From the NCBI RefSeq assembly GCF_004365655.1, contig NZ_SOEO01000002.1, forward strand, positions 558,001-622,000: DNA of 64,000 nt. The letters are read 5' to 3'. Made by a program: the position numbers and the translations under genes. Below are positions 17,545 to 26,862 of the stretch, one piece after another. How positions within the stretch are numbered: the first letter of the stretch is position 1; the number at the start of each line of letters is the position of its first letter. This DNA is from Epilithonimonas xixisoli (GTDB lineage Bacteria; Bacteroidota; Bacteroidia; Flavobacteriales; Weeksellaceae). The notes below the pieces were generated by a model. That model was not told the origin of the DNA, searched no databases, and saw only the letters and a program-made list of their open reading frames with translations.

Positions 17545-18309
17545 TTATTTATAAATTGAATTGAGTTCGTTCATATATTCATAAGCTGTCATATCAAATT
17601 TCACTGGAACAATGCTGATGTAACCGTTTGTCAGAGCTGTTTCGTCTGCATCTTCAGACTGATCCATATTGTTGAAATAGCCAGAAAGCCAATAGTATTT
17701 TTTTCCGTGCGGATTGGTTCTTTCGTCGAAGCTTTCTTCCCATTTTGCATTCGCTTGCTTGCAGACTTTAACGCCTTTGATTTCCTCTTTTTTAAGATTT
17801 GGAATGTTGACATTTAACACAACACCTTTCGGCATTGGGTTTTCCAAAGTTTTCAGAATAATATCTTTGATAAAATCTTCGGCTTGATCAAAATCGGCTT
17901 CCCATTTCAAATCTCCCAAAGAAAATCCAATCGCTTGCAAACCTTCTACACCAGCTTCCACGGCCGCACTCATCGTTCCGGAATAGATAACATTAATGGA
18001 AGAATTCGCTCCGTGATTGATTCCAGAAACAACCAAATCTGGTTTTCTTGGAAGGATTTTGTCTAAGGCCATTTTCACGCAATCAACAGGTGTTCCGGAG
18101 CAAGAGAAATCTTTCTGAGGTCCGTCCAGATTCAATTCTTCGAAGCTTAAAGTGGAGTTGATGGTGATGGCGTGACCTTTTCCACTTTGAGGTGAATTTG
18201 GAGCAACTACGATGACATCTCCAATTTGGTTGACTATGCTGATTAATTTTCTAATTCCTGGCGCTGTGATTCCATCGTCATTGGTTACCAGTATCAATGG
18301 TTTACTCAT
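17545..18309 (-). CDS. surE: 5'/3'-nucleotidase SurE
   Basis: 254 residues from the ATG at 18309, the normal SurE length. N-terminal ILVTNDDGITAPGI with the metal-binding NDDG at 10-13, then PNSPQSGKGHAIT, GTPVDCVKMAL and VVSGINHGANSS are the SurE signatures. It dephosphorylates nucleoside monophosphates (and short polyphosphate in some species) in a metal-dependent way; the role is survival under stress. The open frame continues upstream to 18441 but that part is hydrophobic and unlike the family. It is divergent from prc. Confidence 0.93.
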   Translation of the reverse strand: MSKPLILVTNDDGITAPGIRKLISIVNQIGDVIVVAPNSPQSGKGHAITINSTLSFEELNLDGPQKDFSCSGTPVDCVKMALDKILPRKPDLVVSGINHGANSSINVIYSGTMSAAVEAGVEGLQAIGFSLGDLKWEADFDQAEDFIKDIILKTLENPMPKGVVLNVNIPNLKKEEIKGVKVCKQANAKWEESFDERTNPHGKKYYWLSGYFNNMDQSEDADETALTNGYISIVPVKFDMTAYEYMNELNSIYK

Positions 18310-18480
18310 AAATTTTTCTTTAATTTTTTCCGCTTTTTGCGATATTTTCATAATTCTTTCAAAAATAACCAATTTATAATACTTTAATAAAAATAAGGTG
18401 TTAAATTTGGTTTCGTTTTTGAATAAGCAAGTAACATTCAAAAGAAAATTTTGACTAATTTAAGTACAGATTAAAAATTT

Positions 18481-20601
18481 ATGTTCAAAAAAATCAAGTT
18501 CCGGAAACTACTGATGTTTGCGCCTCTTATGACGCTGATGTTCTGTTTCAACTCCCCTCAAAATGATGATGAAAAAATGCAGACCATAATGGTAAGCGTG
18601 AAAAATACACTTTCCTATCTTCATTATAACCCAAAACCTATCAATGATGCTTACTCTCAAGATGTTTATGAAAAATATTTTGAAAGTGTAGATGCGTCTA
18701 AGCGTTACTTTTTACAATCCGATATGGATGAGTTCAAAAAGCACAATACAAAGCTGGATGATTACCTCAACAACGGAAATCTCGTTTTCTATAAATTGAC
18801 AATCGACCGTCTTTACCAACGTGTGGATGAGATTGATAAAATGACTCAAGATATTCTTTCCAAGCCAATTAGTTTGGAAGAAAATGACGAATTGATCCTC
18901 GAGCCTAAAAAAAGAATCAATCCTGCTGATGCAAAACAACAGCGTGAAGAATGGAAAAAGTACATCAAGTACAACATCCTTCAGGAGATTGAAACCCTTT
19001 CCAGCAAAGAAGAAGCTCAGAAAAAGAAAAAAGATTCTGTTGTGAACAACAAACTACAGGATACAATAAAATATGCGCCAACTTCTATGGAACAGAAGCG
19101 TGTAAAAGCGACTGCAGAAGTAAAAGATTTGATTACCGACTCTTTCAGAAGATTCAAGAAAAGAAAGAAAATGGATTGGTTCTCTGTCTATATGAATGCT
19201 TACACAGAAGTTTTTGATCCTCACACCAATTATTTCTCGCCACAAAACAAGGAGGAATTCGATATGAATTTCACCGGAAAGGTAATTGGCATTGGCGCAA
19301 TCATCCAAGAAAAGAGAGGATTCTTATATCTTGGCGCGTTGACGATTGGTGCACCAGCGTGGAAATCCAAACAATTGACAGAAGGCGACAAAATCCTGAA
19401 AGTCAAATCCAAACCGAAAGAAGAAGCGGTAAACGTTGTCGGAATGTTGTCTGATGAAGCTGTAAGACTAATCCGTGGTGAAAAAGGAACGCCGGTCACT
19501 TTGACGGTTGAGAAAAAAGACAAGACCATCAGAGAAGTGACGATGATCCGCGAAGAAGTGGCTATTGAAGACACATTTGCGAGAAGCATTACAGTTAATT
19601 CCAAAAATGGTAAAAAATATGGATTCATCTATTTGCCAAGTTTCAACGTAGATTTTGAAAATCCGAAAGGCAGAAATGCTTCTGACGATATCAAAGCAGA
19701 ATTGATCAAGCTTAAAAAAGAAAATGTAGAAGGAATCATCCTGGACCTTAGAAGCAACGGCGGTGGATCTCTTACCGAAGTTGGTGATATTATGGGTTTG
19801 TTTATGAATGCTGGACCGTATGTTCAGGTGAAAGACAGCCGAGGAAAAATCCAAGTTCTAAGTAATAAAATGAACGAGCCAATCTGGACAGGACCATTGG
19901 TTGTGATGCAAAACGAATTGTCTGCATCGGCATCAGAAATCCTTGCTGGTGCGTTCCAAGATTATGGTAGAGCAGTGGTGATTGGTTCGCCAAGTTCTTT
20001 CGGAAAAGGAACGGTTCAGACTTTTGTGGAACTTAACAGATTCCTTAATACCAATGACGATTTTGGTGCTTTGAAATTGACGATTCAAAAATTCTATAGA
20101 GTTTCCGGAGAATCAACTCAGAGAAAAGGAATTGAAGCAGACATTAAAATGAAAGACTTCTTCTCCTACGCAGAAGTGGGCGAAAGATTTGACCAATATG
20201 CTTTGCCTTGGGACAAAATCGAAGCAACGTCTTACAAAAAACTGACAGGACTCAATATTGCTCAACTGAAAACCGAAGTAGAAAAACAAATCGCTGAAAG
20301 CCCAAGTTACAAATTGTTGCAACAATCTGCAGAATGGAAGGAAGCTTTGGACAAAGAAGAAACGATTACGTTGAATCAAACCAAATTCAATGAGTTGATG
20401 AAAACGCGTAAAGCACAAATCGAGAAGTTCAAAGGTTTGGATAAATTCAATAATGGATTGAAATTCACCCTTCATCCGGACGAAGCGGAAAGAATCAAAA
20501 AAGACGAAGCATTTGCCAAAAAAACAGAAAACTGGAGAAAAAATCTTGAACGAGATTTCTATCTGGAAGAAACGGTGGATGCACTTTCGAAGATTAAATA
20601 A
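18481..20601 (+). CDS. prc: Carboxy-terminal processing protease Prc/Tsp (S41A)
   Basis: 706 residues. An N-terminal hydrophobic segment (about 8-24) for export or anchoring, a long helical N-domain, a PDZ domain (about 255-345, with the GIGAIIQEKRGFLYLGAL strand), and the S41 peptidase core with GIILDLRSNGGGSL (418-431). The catalytic Ser-Lys pair is S483 (LSASASEI) and K509 (SSFGKGTVQ). The C-terminal helical tail after 550 is typical of the large Tsp form. It degrades or trims periplasmic proteins and lipoproteins. It is followed by a strong terminator. Confidence 0.92.
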   Translation: MFKKIKFRKLLMFAPLMTLMFCFNSPQNDDEKMQTIMVSVKNTLSYLHYNPKPINDAYSQDVYEKYFESVDASKRYFLQSDMDEFKKHNTKLDDYLNNGNLVFYKLTIDRLYQRVDEIDKMTQDILSKPISLEENDELILEPKKRINPADAKQQREEWKKYIKYNILQEIETLSSKEEAQKKKKDSVVNNKLQDTIKYAPTSMEQKRVKATAEVKDLITDSFRRFKKRKKMDWFSVYMNAYTEVFDPHTNYFSPQNKEEFDMNFTGKVIGIGAIIQEKRGFLYLGALTIGAPAWKSKQLTEGDKILKVKSKPKEEAVNVVGMLSDEAVRLIRGEKGTPVTLTVEKKDKTIREVTMIREEVAIEDTFARSITVNSKNGKKYGFIYLPSFNVDFENPKGRNASDDIKAELIKLKKENVEGIILDLRSNGGGSLTEVGDIMGLFMNAGPYVQVKDSRGKIQVLSNKMNEPIWTGPLVVMQNELSASASEILAGAFQDYGRAVVIGSPSSFGKGTVQTFVELNRFLNTNDDFGALKLTIQKFYRVSGESTQRKGIEADIKMKDFFSYAEVGERFDQYALPWDKIEATSYKKLTGLNIAQLKTEVEKQIAESPSYKLLQQSAEWKEALDKEETITLNQTKFNELMKTRKAQIEKFKGLDKFNNGLKFTLHPDEAERIKKDEAFAKKTENWRKNLERDFYLEETVDALSKIK

Positions 20602-20605
20602 AAAG

Positions 20606-20638
20606 AAAAGCGGAACTAAATTTTAGTTCCGCTTTTTT
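20606..20638 (+). terminator. Intrinsic terminator of prc
   Basis: AAAAGCGGAACTAAA pairs with TTTAGTTCCGCTTTT and is followed by T residues, 5 bases after the prc stop codon. Confidence 0.88.
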
Positions 20639-20660
20639 GTGCTTTATTAATTTTTCTTTG

Positions 20661-20734
20661 TTTCCCCCAGCTCTAAAGGGAGCAAAGAAAAATCAATTTA
20701 CTCCCTTTAGGGTTGGGGGAATAAATTGATTTTT
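20661..20734. repeat. Nested inverted-repeat element between prc and htpG
   Basis: Two interlocked inverted repeats. TTCCCCCAGCTCTAAAGGGAG (from 20661) can pair imperfectly with CTCCCTTTAGGGTTGGGGGA (20701-20720), and AAAAATCAATTTA (20688-20700) is the perfect reverse complement of 20722-20734. The two helices cannot form fully at the same time as a simple hairpin. Looks like a dispersed repeat; no coding content. Confidence 0.65.
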
Positions 20735-20737
20735 ATA

Positions 20738-22627
20738 TTACTTCAAACTCTCAAAACTACGCTTGATAAAATCTGTCAGCTCCTTCCCTTTCAAAAGATT
20801 CTGAGACAATTTCGCAAGATCCAAAGCTTGATTAATCATCGCACTTTTCTCTTCCGCATTCTCTTTCTTCAATAATTCTCCAGCAAAATCTGAGTTAGAA
20901 TTCACAACCAAATTATACATTTCTGGGAAACCGCCCATTGCGAACATTCCGCCTCCGCCAGTTGCTTGCATATCTTTCATTCTTCTGATGAACTCCGGCT
21001 GAGTCAAAGTAAACGGTGCATCGGTAGAATCTAAATCTTCTAATTGAACCGTAAACTTCGTGTCATTGATAGATTCCTCGATTTCTTTCTTCAAAGTCTC
21101 CTTGTCTGTATCATTCAATTTAGAAATAACTGGTTCATCTTTTTTGATTAAGTTATTGATGTGATCCGCATCCACTCTAGCAAAAGAAACATTCTCTTTA
21201 GAACTTTCCAATTTCTGAATCAAGTGTGGAACGATTGGAGAATCAAGCAACAAAACTTCATAACCTTTATCTCTCGCAGACGAGATGTAGCTGTGTTGTT
21301 CATCAGCATTGGTTGCGTAAAGGATCACTGTTTTTCCGTCTTTGTCCGTTTGAGTCGGTTTGATTTTCTCCACCAATTCATTCCAAAGATAATATTGACC
21401 TTCCGTCGTTGGATAAAGTGCAAACTTGTCAGATTTCTCATAGAATTTATCTTCAGAGATCATTCCGTACTCGATAACGATCTTGATGTCATTCCATTTT
21501 TTCTCGTAATCTTCACGATTTTCATTGAATAATGAAACCATTTTGTCCGCCACTTTCTTCGTGATGTAAGAAGAGATTTTCTTCACTGCGCCGTCAGCCT
21601 GCAAGTAAGAACGGGAAACGTTCAACGGAATATCCGGAGAATCGATCACGCCTCTCAGCAACATCAAGAAATCCGGAACAATTCCTTTCACCTCATCCGT
21701 CACATAGACCTGATTTTGGTACAACTGAATTTTATCTTTCTCAATATTAAGGTTATTCGCTAATTTCGGAAAGAACAAAACGCCCGTCAAATTGAATGGA
21801 TAATCCACGTTCAAATGGATATGGAACAACGGATCCTCAAACTGCATTGGGTACAATTCCCTATAGAAATTGTTGTAATCCTCAGCTTTCAGTTCACTCG
21901 GCGCTTTTGTCCAAGCTGGATTTGGATTATTGATGATGTTATCTACCTCAACCGATTCAGGTTTTGCATCTTCCGCAGAACCTTCTGGTAAAGGCAAAGT
22001 CTCGGTTTTCGTTCCAAATTTAATTGGAATTTGATTGAATTTGTTATACTTCGTCAAAAGCTCACGGATCTTGGATTCCTCCAAAAACTCCAAAGAATCC
22101 TCTGCAATATGAAGCACGATCTCCGTTCCTCTGTCAGATTTTTCCGTTTCTTCCAAAGTATATTCCGGACTTCCATCGCATATCCAACGAACTGCTTTAT
22201 TATCTTCTTTGTAAGATTTCGTAAAGATTTCCACCTTCTCCGCCACCATAAATGCCGAATAAAATCCAAGACCAAAATGTCCGATAATTCCCGCATCTTT
22301 CGCAGAATCCTTATATTTTTCAAGGAATTCCTCCGCGCCGGAAAACGCCACTTGGTTGATATATTTTTCAACTTCCTCACCCGTCATCCCAAGACCTTGA
22401 TCCTTGATCGTCAGCGTTTTCGCCTCTTTATCAATTTTAACCTCGATGATCGGATTGCCATAATCCACTTTCGCTTCACCAATCACGGTCAGATGTTTCA
22501 ACTTCGTCGTTGCATCCGTTGCGTTGGAGATCAATTCACGAAGAAAGATCTCGTGATCGCTGTAAAGAAACTTCTTGATCAGCGGAAAAATATTCTCCAC
22601 CGACACATTAATACTTCCTGTTGACAT
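20738..22627 (-). CDS. htpG: Chaperone HtpG (bacterial Hsp90)
   Basis: 629 residues. The N-terminal GHKL ATPase is complete: LFLRELISNATDAT type helix (IFLRELISNATDATTKL), DQGLGMT, and GIIGHFGLGFYSAFMVA. The middle domain (FPLNLTGVLFFPKLA and GVIDSPDIPLNVSRSYLQ with the catalytic Arg) and the C-terminal dimer domain are present. The tip has a Gly/Met-rich stretch GGGGMFAMGGFPEM. Cytosolic ATP-dependent chaperone. The 5' region holds a structured RNA element on the same strand (22748-22836). Confidence 0.95.
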   Translation of the reverse strand: MSTGSINVSVENIFPLIKKFLYSDHEIFLRELISNATDATTKLKHLTVIGEAKVDYGNPIIEVKIDKEAKTLTIKDQGLGMTGEEVEKYINQVAFSGAEEFLEKYKDSAKDAGIIGHFGLGFYSAFMVAEKVEIFTKSYKEDNKAVRWICDGSPEYTLEETEKSDRGTEIVLHIAEDSLEFLEESKIRELLTKYNKFNQIPIKFGTKTETLPLPEGSAEDAKPESVEVDNIINNPNPAWTKAPSELKAEDYNNFYRELYPMQFEDPLFHIHLNVDYPFNLTGVLFFPKLANNLNIEKDKIQLYQNQVYVTDEVKGIVPDFLMLLRGVIDSPDIPLNVSRSYLQADGAVKKISSYITKKVADKMVSLFNENREDYEKKWNDIKIVIEYGMISEDKFYEKSDKFALYPTTEGQYYLWNELVEKIKPTQTDKDGKTVILYATNADEQHSYISSARDKGYEVLLLDSPIVPHLIQKLESSKENVSFARVDADHINNLIKKDEPVISKLNDTDKETLKKEIEESINDTKFTVQLEDLDSTDAPFTLTQPEFIRRMKDMQATGGGGMFAMGGFPEMYNLVVNSNSDFAGELLKKENAEEKSAMINQALDLAKLSQNLLKGKELTDFIKRSFESLK

Positions 22628-22747
22628 ATTATATTATTTTTTGTTAATTTTTATTTCCAAACACCCGAACTCTCAAACCCTAAAACTCTCAAACGTCACT
22701 TCGGGCGACTGCCAAAAGCCAAAGCTAAATCCCACGCTATTTTGTCA

Positions 22748-22836
22748 CCGGGCTATCCGCTACAATCTTTTGCTTTTCACGATTTGTTATCAGTTGACAC
22801 ATTTCCCAAGCAAAAGGATTTCCACTTCTATCCCTG
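22748..22836 (-). ncRNA. Structured RNA element, family relative (copy 3), upstream of htpG
   Basis: Read on the minus strand the element has helix GGG-A-TA / TA-G-CCC (one A-G mismatch), an internal loop with GAAGTGGA and GCGGA, and a long apical helix AATCCTTTTGCTT / AAGCAAAAGATT (+ strand 22808-22820 with 22764-22775). The order, spacing and the words GTGGAAATCC, GATTG and CGGA match copy 1 at 13013, while the helix pairs differ compensatorily. The outer GCAGC/GCTGC helix of family A is not present. It lies about 120 bases before the htpG start. The 22628-23107 gap holds this element, a palindromic repeat at 22915, and short repeats of 'AACTCTCAAAC' type near 22660-22695. Confidence 0.55.
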
Positions 22837-22914
22837 TCGCGTGCTTTCGCAATCAAACAACATTTCACAAAAAAAAGACCATCCAACAATTAATGACAAA
22901 TTGTCGCTTGCCGA

Positions 22915-22990
22915 AACCACAAAGACACAATGCTTTCACAAAGAACATTAAGACTTTGCGTTCATTGATGAGTTTTACGTCTTTGCGACT
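22915..22990. repeat. Palindromic repeat upstream of methylmalonyl-CoA mutase
   Basis: AACCACAAAGACACAA (from 22915) is opposed by ACGTCTTTGCGAC (22978-22990), eight of nine core positions pairing, with further CACAAAG and CTTTGCG words in between. It is the same kind of element as at 837-950 and 58727-58779. Confidence 0.5.
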
Positions 22991-23107
22991 TTAAAATGTT
23001 TTCAATATTGGGAAAAAAATCTTTGCGGGCTTTGCGTTTAAAACAAAAATTAAGATTTTCACTTTCCCAAAATTCCTTACATTTACTTTCCACAACAAGA
23101 AAGTAAA

Positions 23108-25228
23108 ATGCGTCACAAAATCCAAAACCAAAACCCTGATTTTAAGAACATTACATTCGATTCCAATTCAGAAAATTACACTTTTGAAAAAGACGGCTTG
23201 GAACTGAAATCAAAATACACCAGCGAAGACGTCAAAAACAAAGACATCAAAGCTGGCTCTGCAGGAATTGCGCCTTTTCTCCGTGGTCCGTATTCTACAA
23301 TGTATGTTCAGAAACCTTGGACCATTCGTCAATACGCAGGATTTTCCACAGCCGAAGAATCGAATGCTTTTTACAGAAGAAATCTCCAAGCCGGACAAAA
23401 AGGACTTTCTGTAGCGTTCGATTTGGCAACACACAGAGGCTATGATTCAGACCACGCAAGAGTCGTTGGCGACGTTGGAAAAGCAGGCGTTGCTATAGAT
23501 TCTGTTGAGGATATGAAGATTTTGTTCGACCAAATTCCGTTAGACGAAATTTCAGTTTCGATGACAATGAACGGCGCAGTTTTGCCGATTTTGTCTTTTT
23601 ATATTGTTTCAGCAGAAGAACAAGGAATCTCGATGGATAAGCTTTCCGGAACTATTCAAAATGATATTCTGAAGGAATTTATGGTGCGAAATACTTACAT
23701 CTATCCGCCAACACCTTCAATGAAAATCATCGCCGACATTTTCGAATACACTTCCAAAAATATTCCGAAATTTAATTCGATTTCAATCTCAGGTTATCAT
23801 ATGCAGGAAGCTGGTGCAACACCGGTTTTGGAAATGGCCTACACCTTAGCCGACGGTTTGGAATACGTTCGAACCGGAATCAAGGCCGGAATGAACGTAG
23901 ATGATTTCGCGCCAAGATTATCATTTTTCTGGGCAATCGGAATGAATCATTTTATGGAAATCGCTAAAATGCGAGCTGCAAGATACATTTGGGCGAATCT
24001 TCTGAAACAATTCAATCCTCAGAATCAAAAATCTTTGGCTTTAAGAACACATTCTCAAACTTCTGGCTGGAGTTTGACAGAGCAAGAACCTTTTAATAAT
24101 ATCACTCGAACAACAATTGAAGCGTTGTCTTCAGCTTTAGGCGGAACTCAATCTTTGCACACGAACGCTTTAGACGAAGCGATTGCTTTACCAACAGATT
24201 ATTCAGCGAAAATCGCGAGAAATACGCAGATTATTCTTCAGCAGGAAAGTGGAATTTGCGACGTCGTTGACCCAATGGGCGGAAGTCATTTGATTGAGAC
24301 TTTAACCCAACAAATGATCGAAGAAGCAATGAAATTCATCGATGAAGTAGAGAAAGAAGGCGGAATGACCAAAGCCATCGAAGCGGGAATCCCAAAAATG
24401 AGAATCGAGGAAGCGTCGGCAATCAAACAGGCAAAAATTGACAGCGGAGAAGAATTTATCATCGGCATCAATTCCTTCAAATCAGATTTAAAACAAACCG
24501 AAATCGAAATTCTCGACATCGATAATACGGAAGTTCGCAGAAAACAAATCGAAAGATTAGACATAATTAAATCTGAAAGAGATTCAGAAAAAGTGTCAGG
24601 AATTTTAAATAAAATCCGAGAAACTGCCAAAACCGGAAACGGAAATCTTCTGGAACTTTGCATTGAAGCCGCTCGCAGAAGAGTCACACTTGGTGAAATG
24701 AGCGATGCAATGGAAGAAAGTTTCGGGCGTTACAAAGCTAATATCAGAACCATATCAGGAGTTTACGCAATGAATGCAAGCAAAAATGAATACTTTGAAA
24801 AAGCGGTTGCTTTAAGTCAAAAGTTCGAAGACAAAGAAGGACGACGACCAAGAATTATGGTTGCCAAAATGGGACAAGACGGTCACGACCGTGGCGCAAA
24901 AGTCGTAGCAACCGCATTTGCAGATATGGGATTTGATGTCGATGTTGCACCTTTGTTTCAAACGCCAGAAGAAGTTGCGAAACAAGCCGTGGAAAATGAC
25001 ATTCACATTTTGGGCGTTTCGTCTTTGGCCGCAGGTCACAAAACTTTGGTTCCGCAAGTGGTGGAAGAACTTAAAAAACTTGGAGCTGATGATATTACAA
25101 TCGTTGTCGGCGGCGTAATTCCTCAACAAGATTACGAATTTTTATACGCAAACGGCGCACATCATATTTTTGGACCGGGAACGAATTTACCGAAAAGTGC
25201 GATGGAGATTTTGGAGAAAATGCTTTGA
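23108..25228 (+). CDS. scpA: Methylmalonyl-CoA mutase, catalytic large subunit
   Basis: 706 residues. The N-terminal half is the TIM-barrel substrate domain ([68 protein letters not shown]). The C-terminal B12-binding domain has the base-off signature DGHDRG near residue 590 and VVGGVIP. It isomerises (R)-methylmalonyl-CoA to succinyl-CoA using adenosylcobalamin. The protein is slightly short compared with the E. coli enzyme but has all landmarks. No small subunit gene (mutA) sits directly upstream, so it may be homodimeric or use a distant partner. The helper GTPase MeaB follows 650 bases downstream. Confidence 0.93.
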   Translation: MRHKIQNQNPDFKNITFDSNSENYTFEKDGLELKSKYTSEDVKNKDIKAGSAGIAPFLRGPYSTMYVQKPWTIRQYAGFSTAEESNAFYRRNLQAGQKGLSVAFDLATHRGYDSDHARVVGDVGKAGVAIDSVEDMKILFDQIPLDEISVSMTMNGAVLPILSFYIVSAEEQGISMDKLSGTIQNDILKEFMVRNTYIYPPTPSMKIIADIFEYTSKNIPKFNSISISGYHMQEAGATPVLEMAYTLADGLEYVRTGIKAGMNVDDFAPRLSFFWAIGMNHFMEIAKMRAARYIWANLLKQFNPQNQKSLALRTHSQTSGWSLTEQEPFNNITRTTIEALSSALGGTQSLHTNALDEAIALPTDYSAKIARNTQIILQQESGICDVVDPMGGSHLIETLTQQMIEEAMKFIDEVEKEGGMTKAIEAGIPKMRIEEASAIKQAKIDSGEEFIIGINSFKSDLKQTEIEILDIDNTEVRRKQIERLDIIKSERDSEKVSGILNKIRETAKTGNGNLLELCIEAARRRVTLGEMSDAMEESFGRYKANIRTISGVYAMNASKNEYFEKAVALSQKFEDKEGRRPRIMVAKMGQDGHDRGAKVVATAFADMGFDVDVAPLFQTPEEVAKQAVENDIHILGVSSLAAGHKTLVPQVVEELKKLGADDITIVVGGVIPQQDYEFLYANGAHHIFGPGTNLPKSAMEILEKML

Positions 25229-25241
25229 TAAAATTTATTGA

Positions 25242-25469
25242 ATGCCTAAAACCAAAAGCCTTCTCATCATTATATTTCTAAGTTTATTAGGATTAATTTT
25301 AGGAAAATATTTAACAAAAATCTACGGTATCGATCCACCTAACATTTACTTTTGGAGCGGAATGATTCTCAATTTATTCTCGAGCTTGATAGGAATTATA
25401 ACAATTATATTATTAATCATTAATTTCATAAAACAAAAAAAAGGAAGCCCAATAAGCTTCCTTTATTAA
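25242..25469 (+). CDS. Small membrane protein, unknown function
   Basis: 75 residues with two hydrophobic segments (about 6-26 and 37-62) and a short polar tail KQKKGSPISFLY. It begins 13 bases after the mutase stop, so it is probably co-transcribed. The terminator hairpin of the unit lies inside its last codons, which shows how tightly this end is packed. No family recognised. Confidence 0.55.
   Translation: MPKTKSLLIIIFLSLLGLILGKYLTKIYGIDPPNIYFWSGMILNLFSSLIGIITIILLIINFIKQKKGSPISFLY
25439..25466 (+). terminator. Terminator overlapping the end of the small membrane protein gene
   Basis: AAGGAAGC (25441-25448) and GCTTCCTT (25456-25463) form an 8-base stem with T-rich sequence after it and A-rich sequence before it. 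It can serve both the mutase unit and the convergent cytochrome gene. Confidence 0.7.
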
Positions 25470-25475
25470 TTAAAA

Positions 25476-25784
25476 TTATTTCTTCGCATTAGCATTCACA
25501 TACGCCAAAACCCAGTTGGTTTCCTCCGCATTCAGTTTTGCTTTTGGCGCCATTGATGCCATAATTGGTTTCCAATCTTCTACGGTAAAGTCAGACGGTT
25601 TTGGTAAATCGTGACATCTTCCGCATCTCAGATTAAATAAATCCTCTCCTTTTTTCAGCATTTCTTCTTTGGTAAGATTGGCTGTTATGGTAGATGTTTC
25701 AGTTGTGGTAGTGGTTGTTTGCTGTGTTTTACAAGAATAGACGATCACACCGACAAGACAAACACTGTATAAGTATTTTTTCAT
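25476..25784 (-). CDS. Small c-type cytochrome lipoprotein
   Basis: 102 residues. Signal peptide with a lipobox-like VYSC (Cys 18), then a Thr-rich linker (TTTTTTETST), then a heme c motif CGRCH (54-58) in LFNLRCGRCHDLP. A Met in the C-terminal part (PIMASMAP) may be the distal ligand. Expected to be a membrane-tethered periplasmic electron carrier. It is a lone gene between the mutase unit and meaB; no partner oxidase or reductase is adjacent. Confidence 0.82.
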   Translation of the reverse strand: MKKYLYSVCLVGVIVYSCKTQQTTTTTTETSTITANLTKEEMLKKGEDLFNLRCGRCHDLPKPSDFTVEDWKPIMASMAPKAKLNAEETNWVLAYVNANAKK

Positions 25785-25875
25785 TATTTTTGAATTTGAT
25801 TTCCATCAAAAATAATTAATTTGAACACAGCTTCTCACAATCTGTCCTAATTTGTAACAATTCCAAATTTCCAAA

Positions 25876-26862
25876 ATGACCAGAACACTCAGTTTACCGG
25901 ATTACATCCACGGAATCAAATCTTCTGACAAAAGGATTTTGGGAAAAGCCATCACGCTCGTCGAAAGTAAGAAGCCTGAACATCGGGAAATTGCAGATCA
26001 ATTGCTGAAAGAAATCTTACCATTTACCGGAAAATCTATCCGAATTGGAATTACCGGAGTTCCCGGCGCTGGAAAATCAACTTTCATAGAAACTTTTGGA
26101 AAACTAGCGATTGAAAAAGGAAAAAAAGTCGCTGTTTTGGCAATCGATCCCAGCTCGTCTATCAACAAAGGAAGTATTCTTGGCGATAAAACTAGAATGG
26201 AAGAATTGGCAAAAGATCCAAATGCTTTCATCCGGCCAAGTCCGAGTTCCGGATTTTTGGGTGGCATTGCGAACACAACGTTTGAAAGTTTGTTAATTTG
26301 TGAAGCGGCTGGTTTTGATTATATTTTGATAGAAACGGTTGGTGTGGGACAAAGCGAAACTTTGGTGAATGATATTACAGATGTTTTTCTTTTTCTAAAA
26401 GTCATCGGAACGGGTGACGAACTGCAAGGCATCAAACGTGGAATAATGGAGATGGCAGATTTGATTTTCATTAATAAAGTGAATTCCGAGAATCTTTCGA
26501 AAGCCAAAATGACGAAAACCGAATTGACAAGAGCTTTGCAATTCATAACTCCGAAAGAAAAAGATTGGAAAATCCCTGTGCTGATTGGTTCTGCTTTGGA
26601 AAAAACTGGTCTTGATGAAATTTATAATAAAATTGAGGATTACATTTCTTTGAAAACCAAAAATGGAACTTTTCTCGAAACCAGAAAAAATCAGGCTCAA
26701 AAACGATTTGAATTTTGGGTGAGAGAATACATCCTTGAGAAAGCTAAGAATGACCATTTGCTCGAAAATTCTTTCCAGAAACACAAAAAAAACGCTTCAG
26801 AACTCTTGTCCAATCCAAGTTCCGAAGCGAGTGATTTTGTAAAGAAATTATTAGGAAATTAA
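25876..26862 (+). CDS. meaB: Methylmalonyl-CoA mutase-associated GTPase MeaB
   Basis: 328 residues of the G3E P-loop GTPase family: Walker A GVPGAGKST at 61-69, AIDPSSSINKGSILGDKTRM, the switch region IETVGVGQSE, and FINKVN as the guanine-binding NKxD-like motif. MeaB guards and reloads the cobalamin of methylmalonyl-CoA mutase, matching the mutase gene close by. Its last bases overlap by four the stop of the convergent DUF4251 gene. Older databases call the family ArgK, a misleading name. Confidence 0.92.
   Translation: MTRTLSLPDYIHGIKSSDKRILGKAITLVESKKPEHREIADQLLKEILPFTGKSIRIGITGVPGAGKSTFIETFGKLAIEKGKKVAVLAIDPSSSINKGSILGDKTRMEELAKDPNAFIRPSPSSGFLGGIANTTFESLLICEAAGFDYILIETVGVGQSETLVNDITDVFLFLKVIGTGDELQGIKRGIMEMADLIFINKVNSENLSKAKMTKTELTRALQFITPKEKDWKIPVLIGSALEKTGLDEIYNKIEDYISLKTKNGTFLETRKNQAQKRFEFWVREYILEKAKNDHLLENSFQKHKKNASELLSNPSSEASDFVKKLLGN

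Noticed and set aside
18310-18441. N-terminal extension of SurE
   Set aside because: SurE normally begins just before the ILVTNDDG strand; the extension is a hydrophobic, AT-rich read-through of the intergenic region.
22575-22994. Plus-strand open frame of 139 codons upstream of the mutase gene
   Set aside because: It begins antisense inside htpG, passes through the RNA element and a palindrome, and has no coding character.
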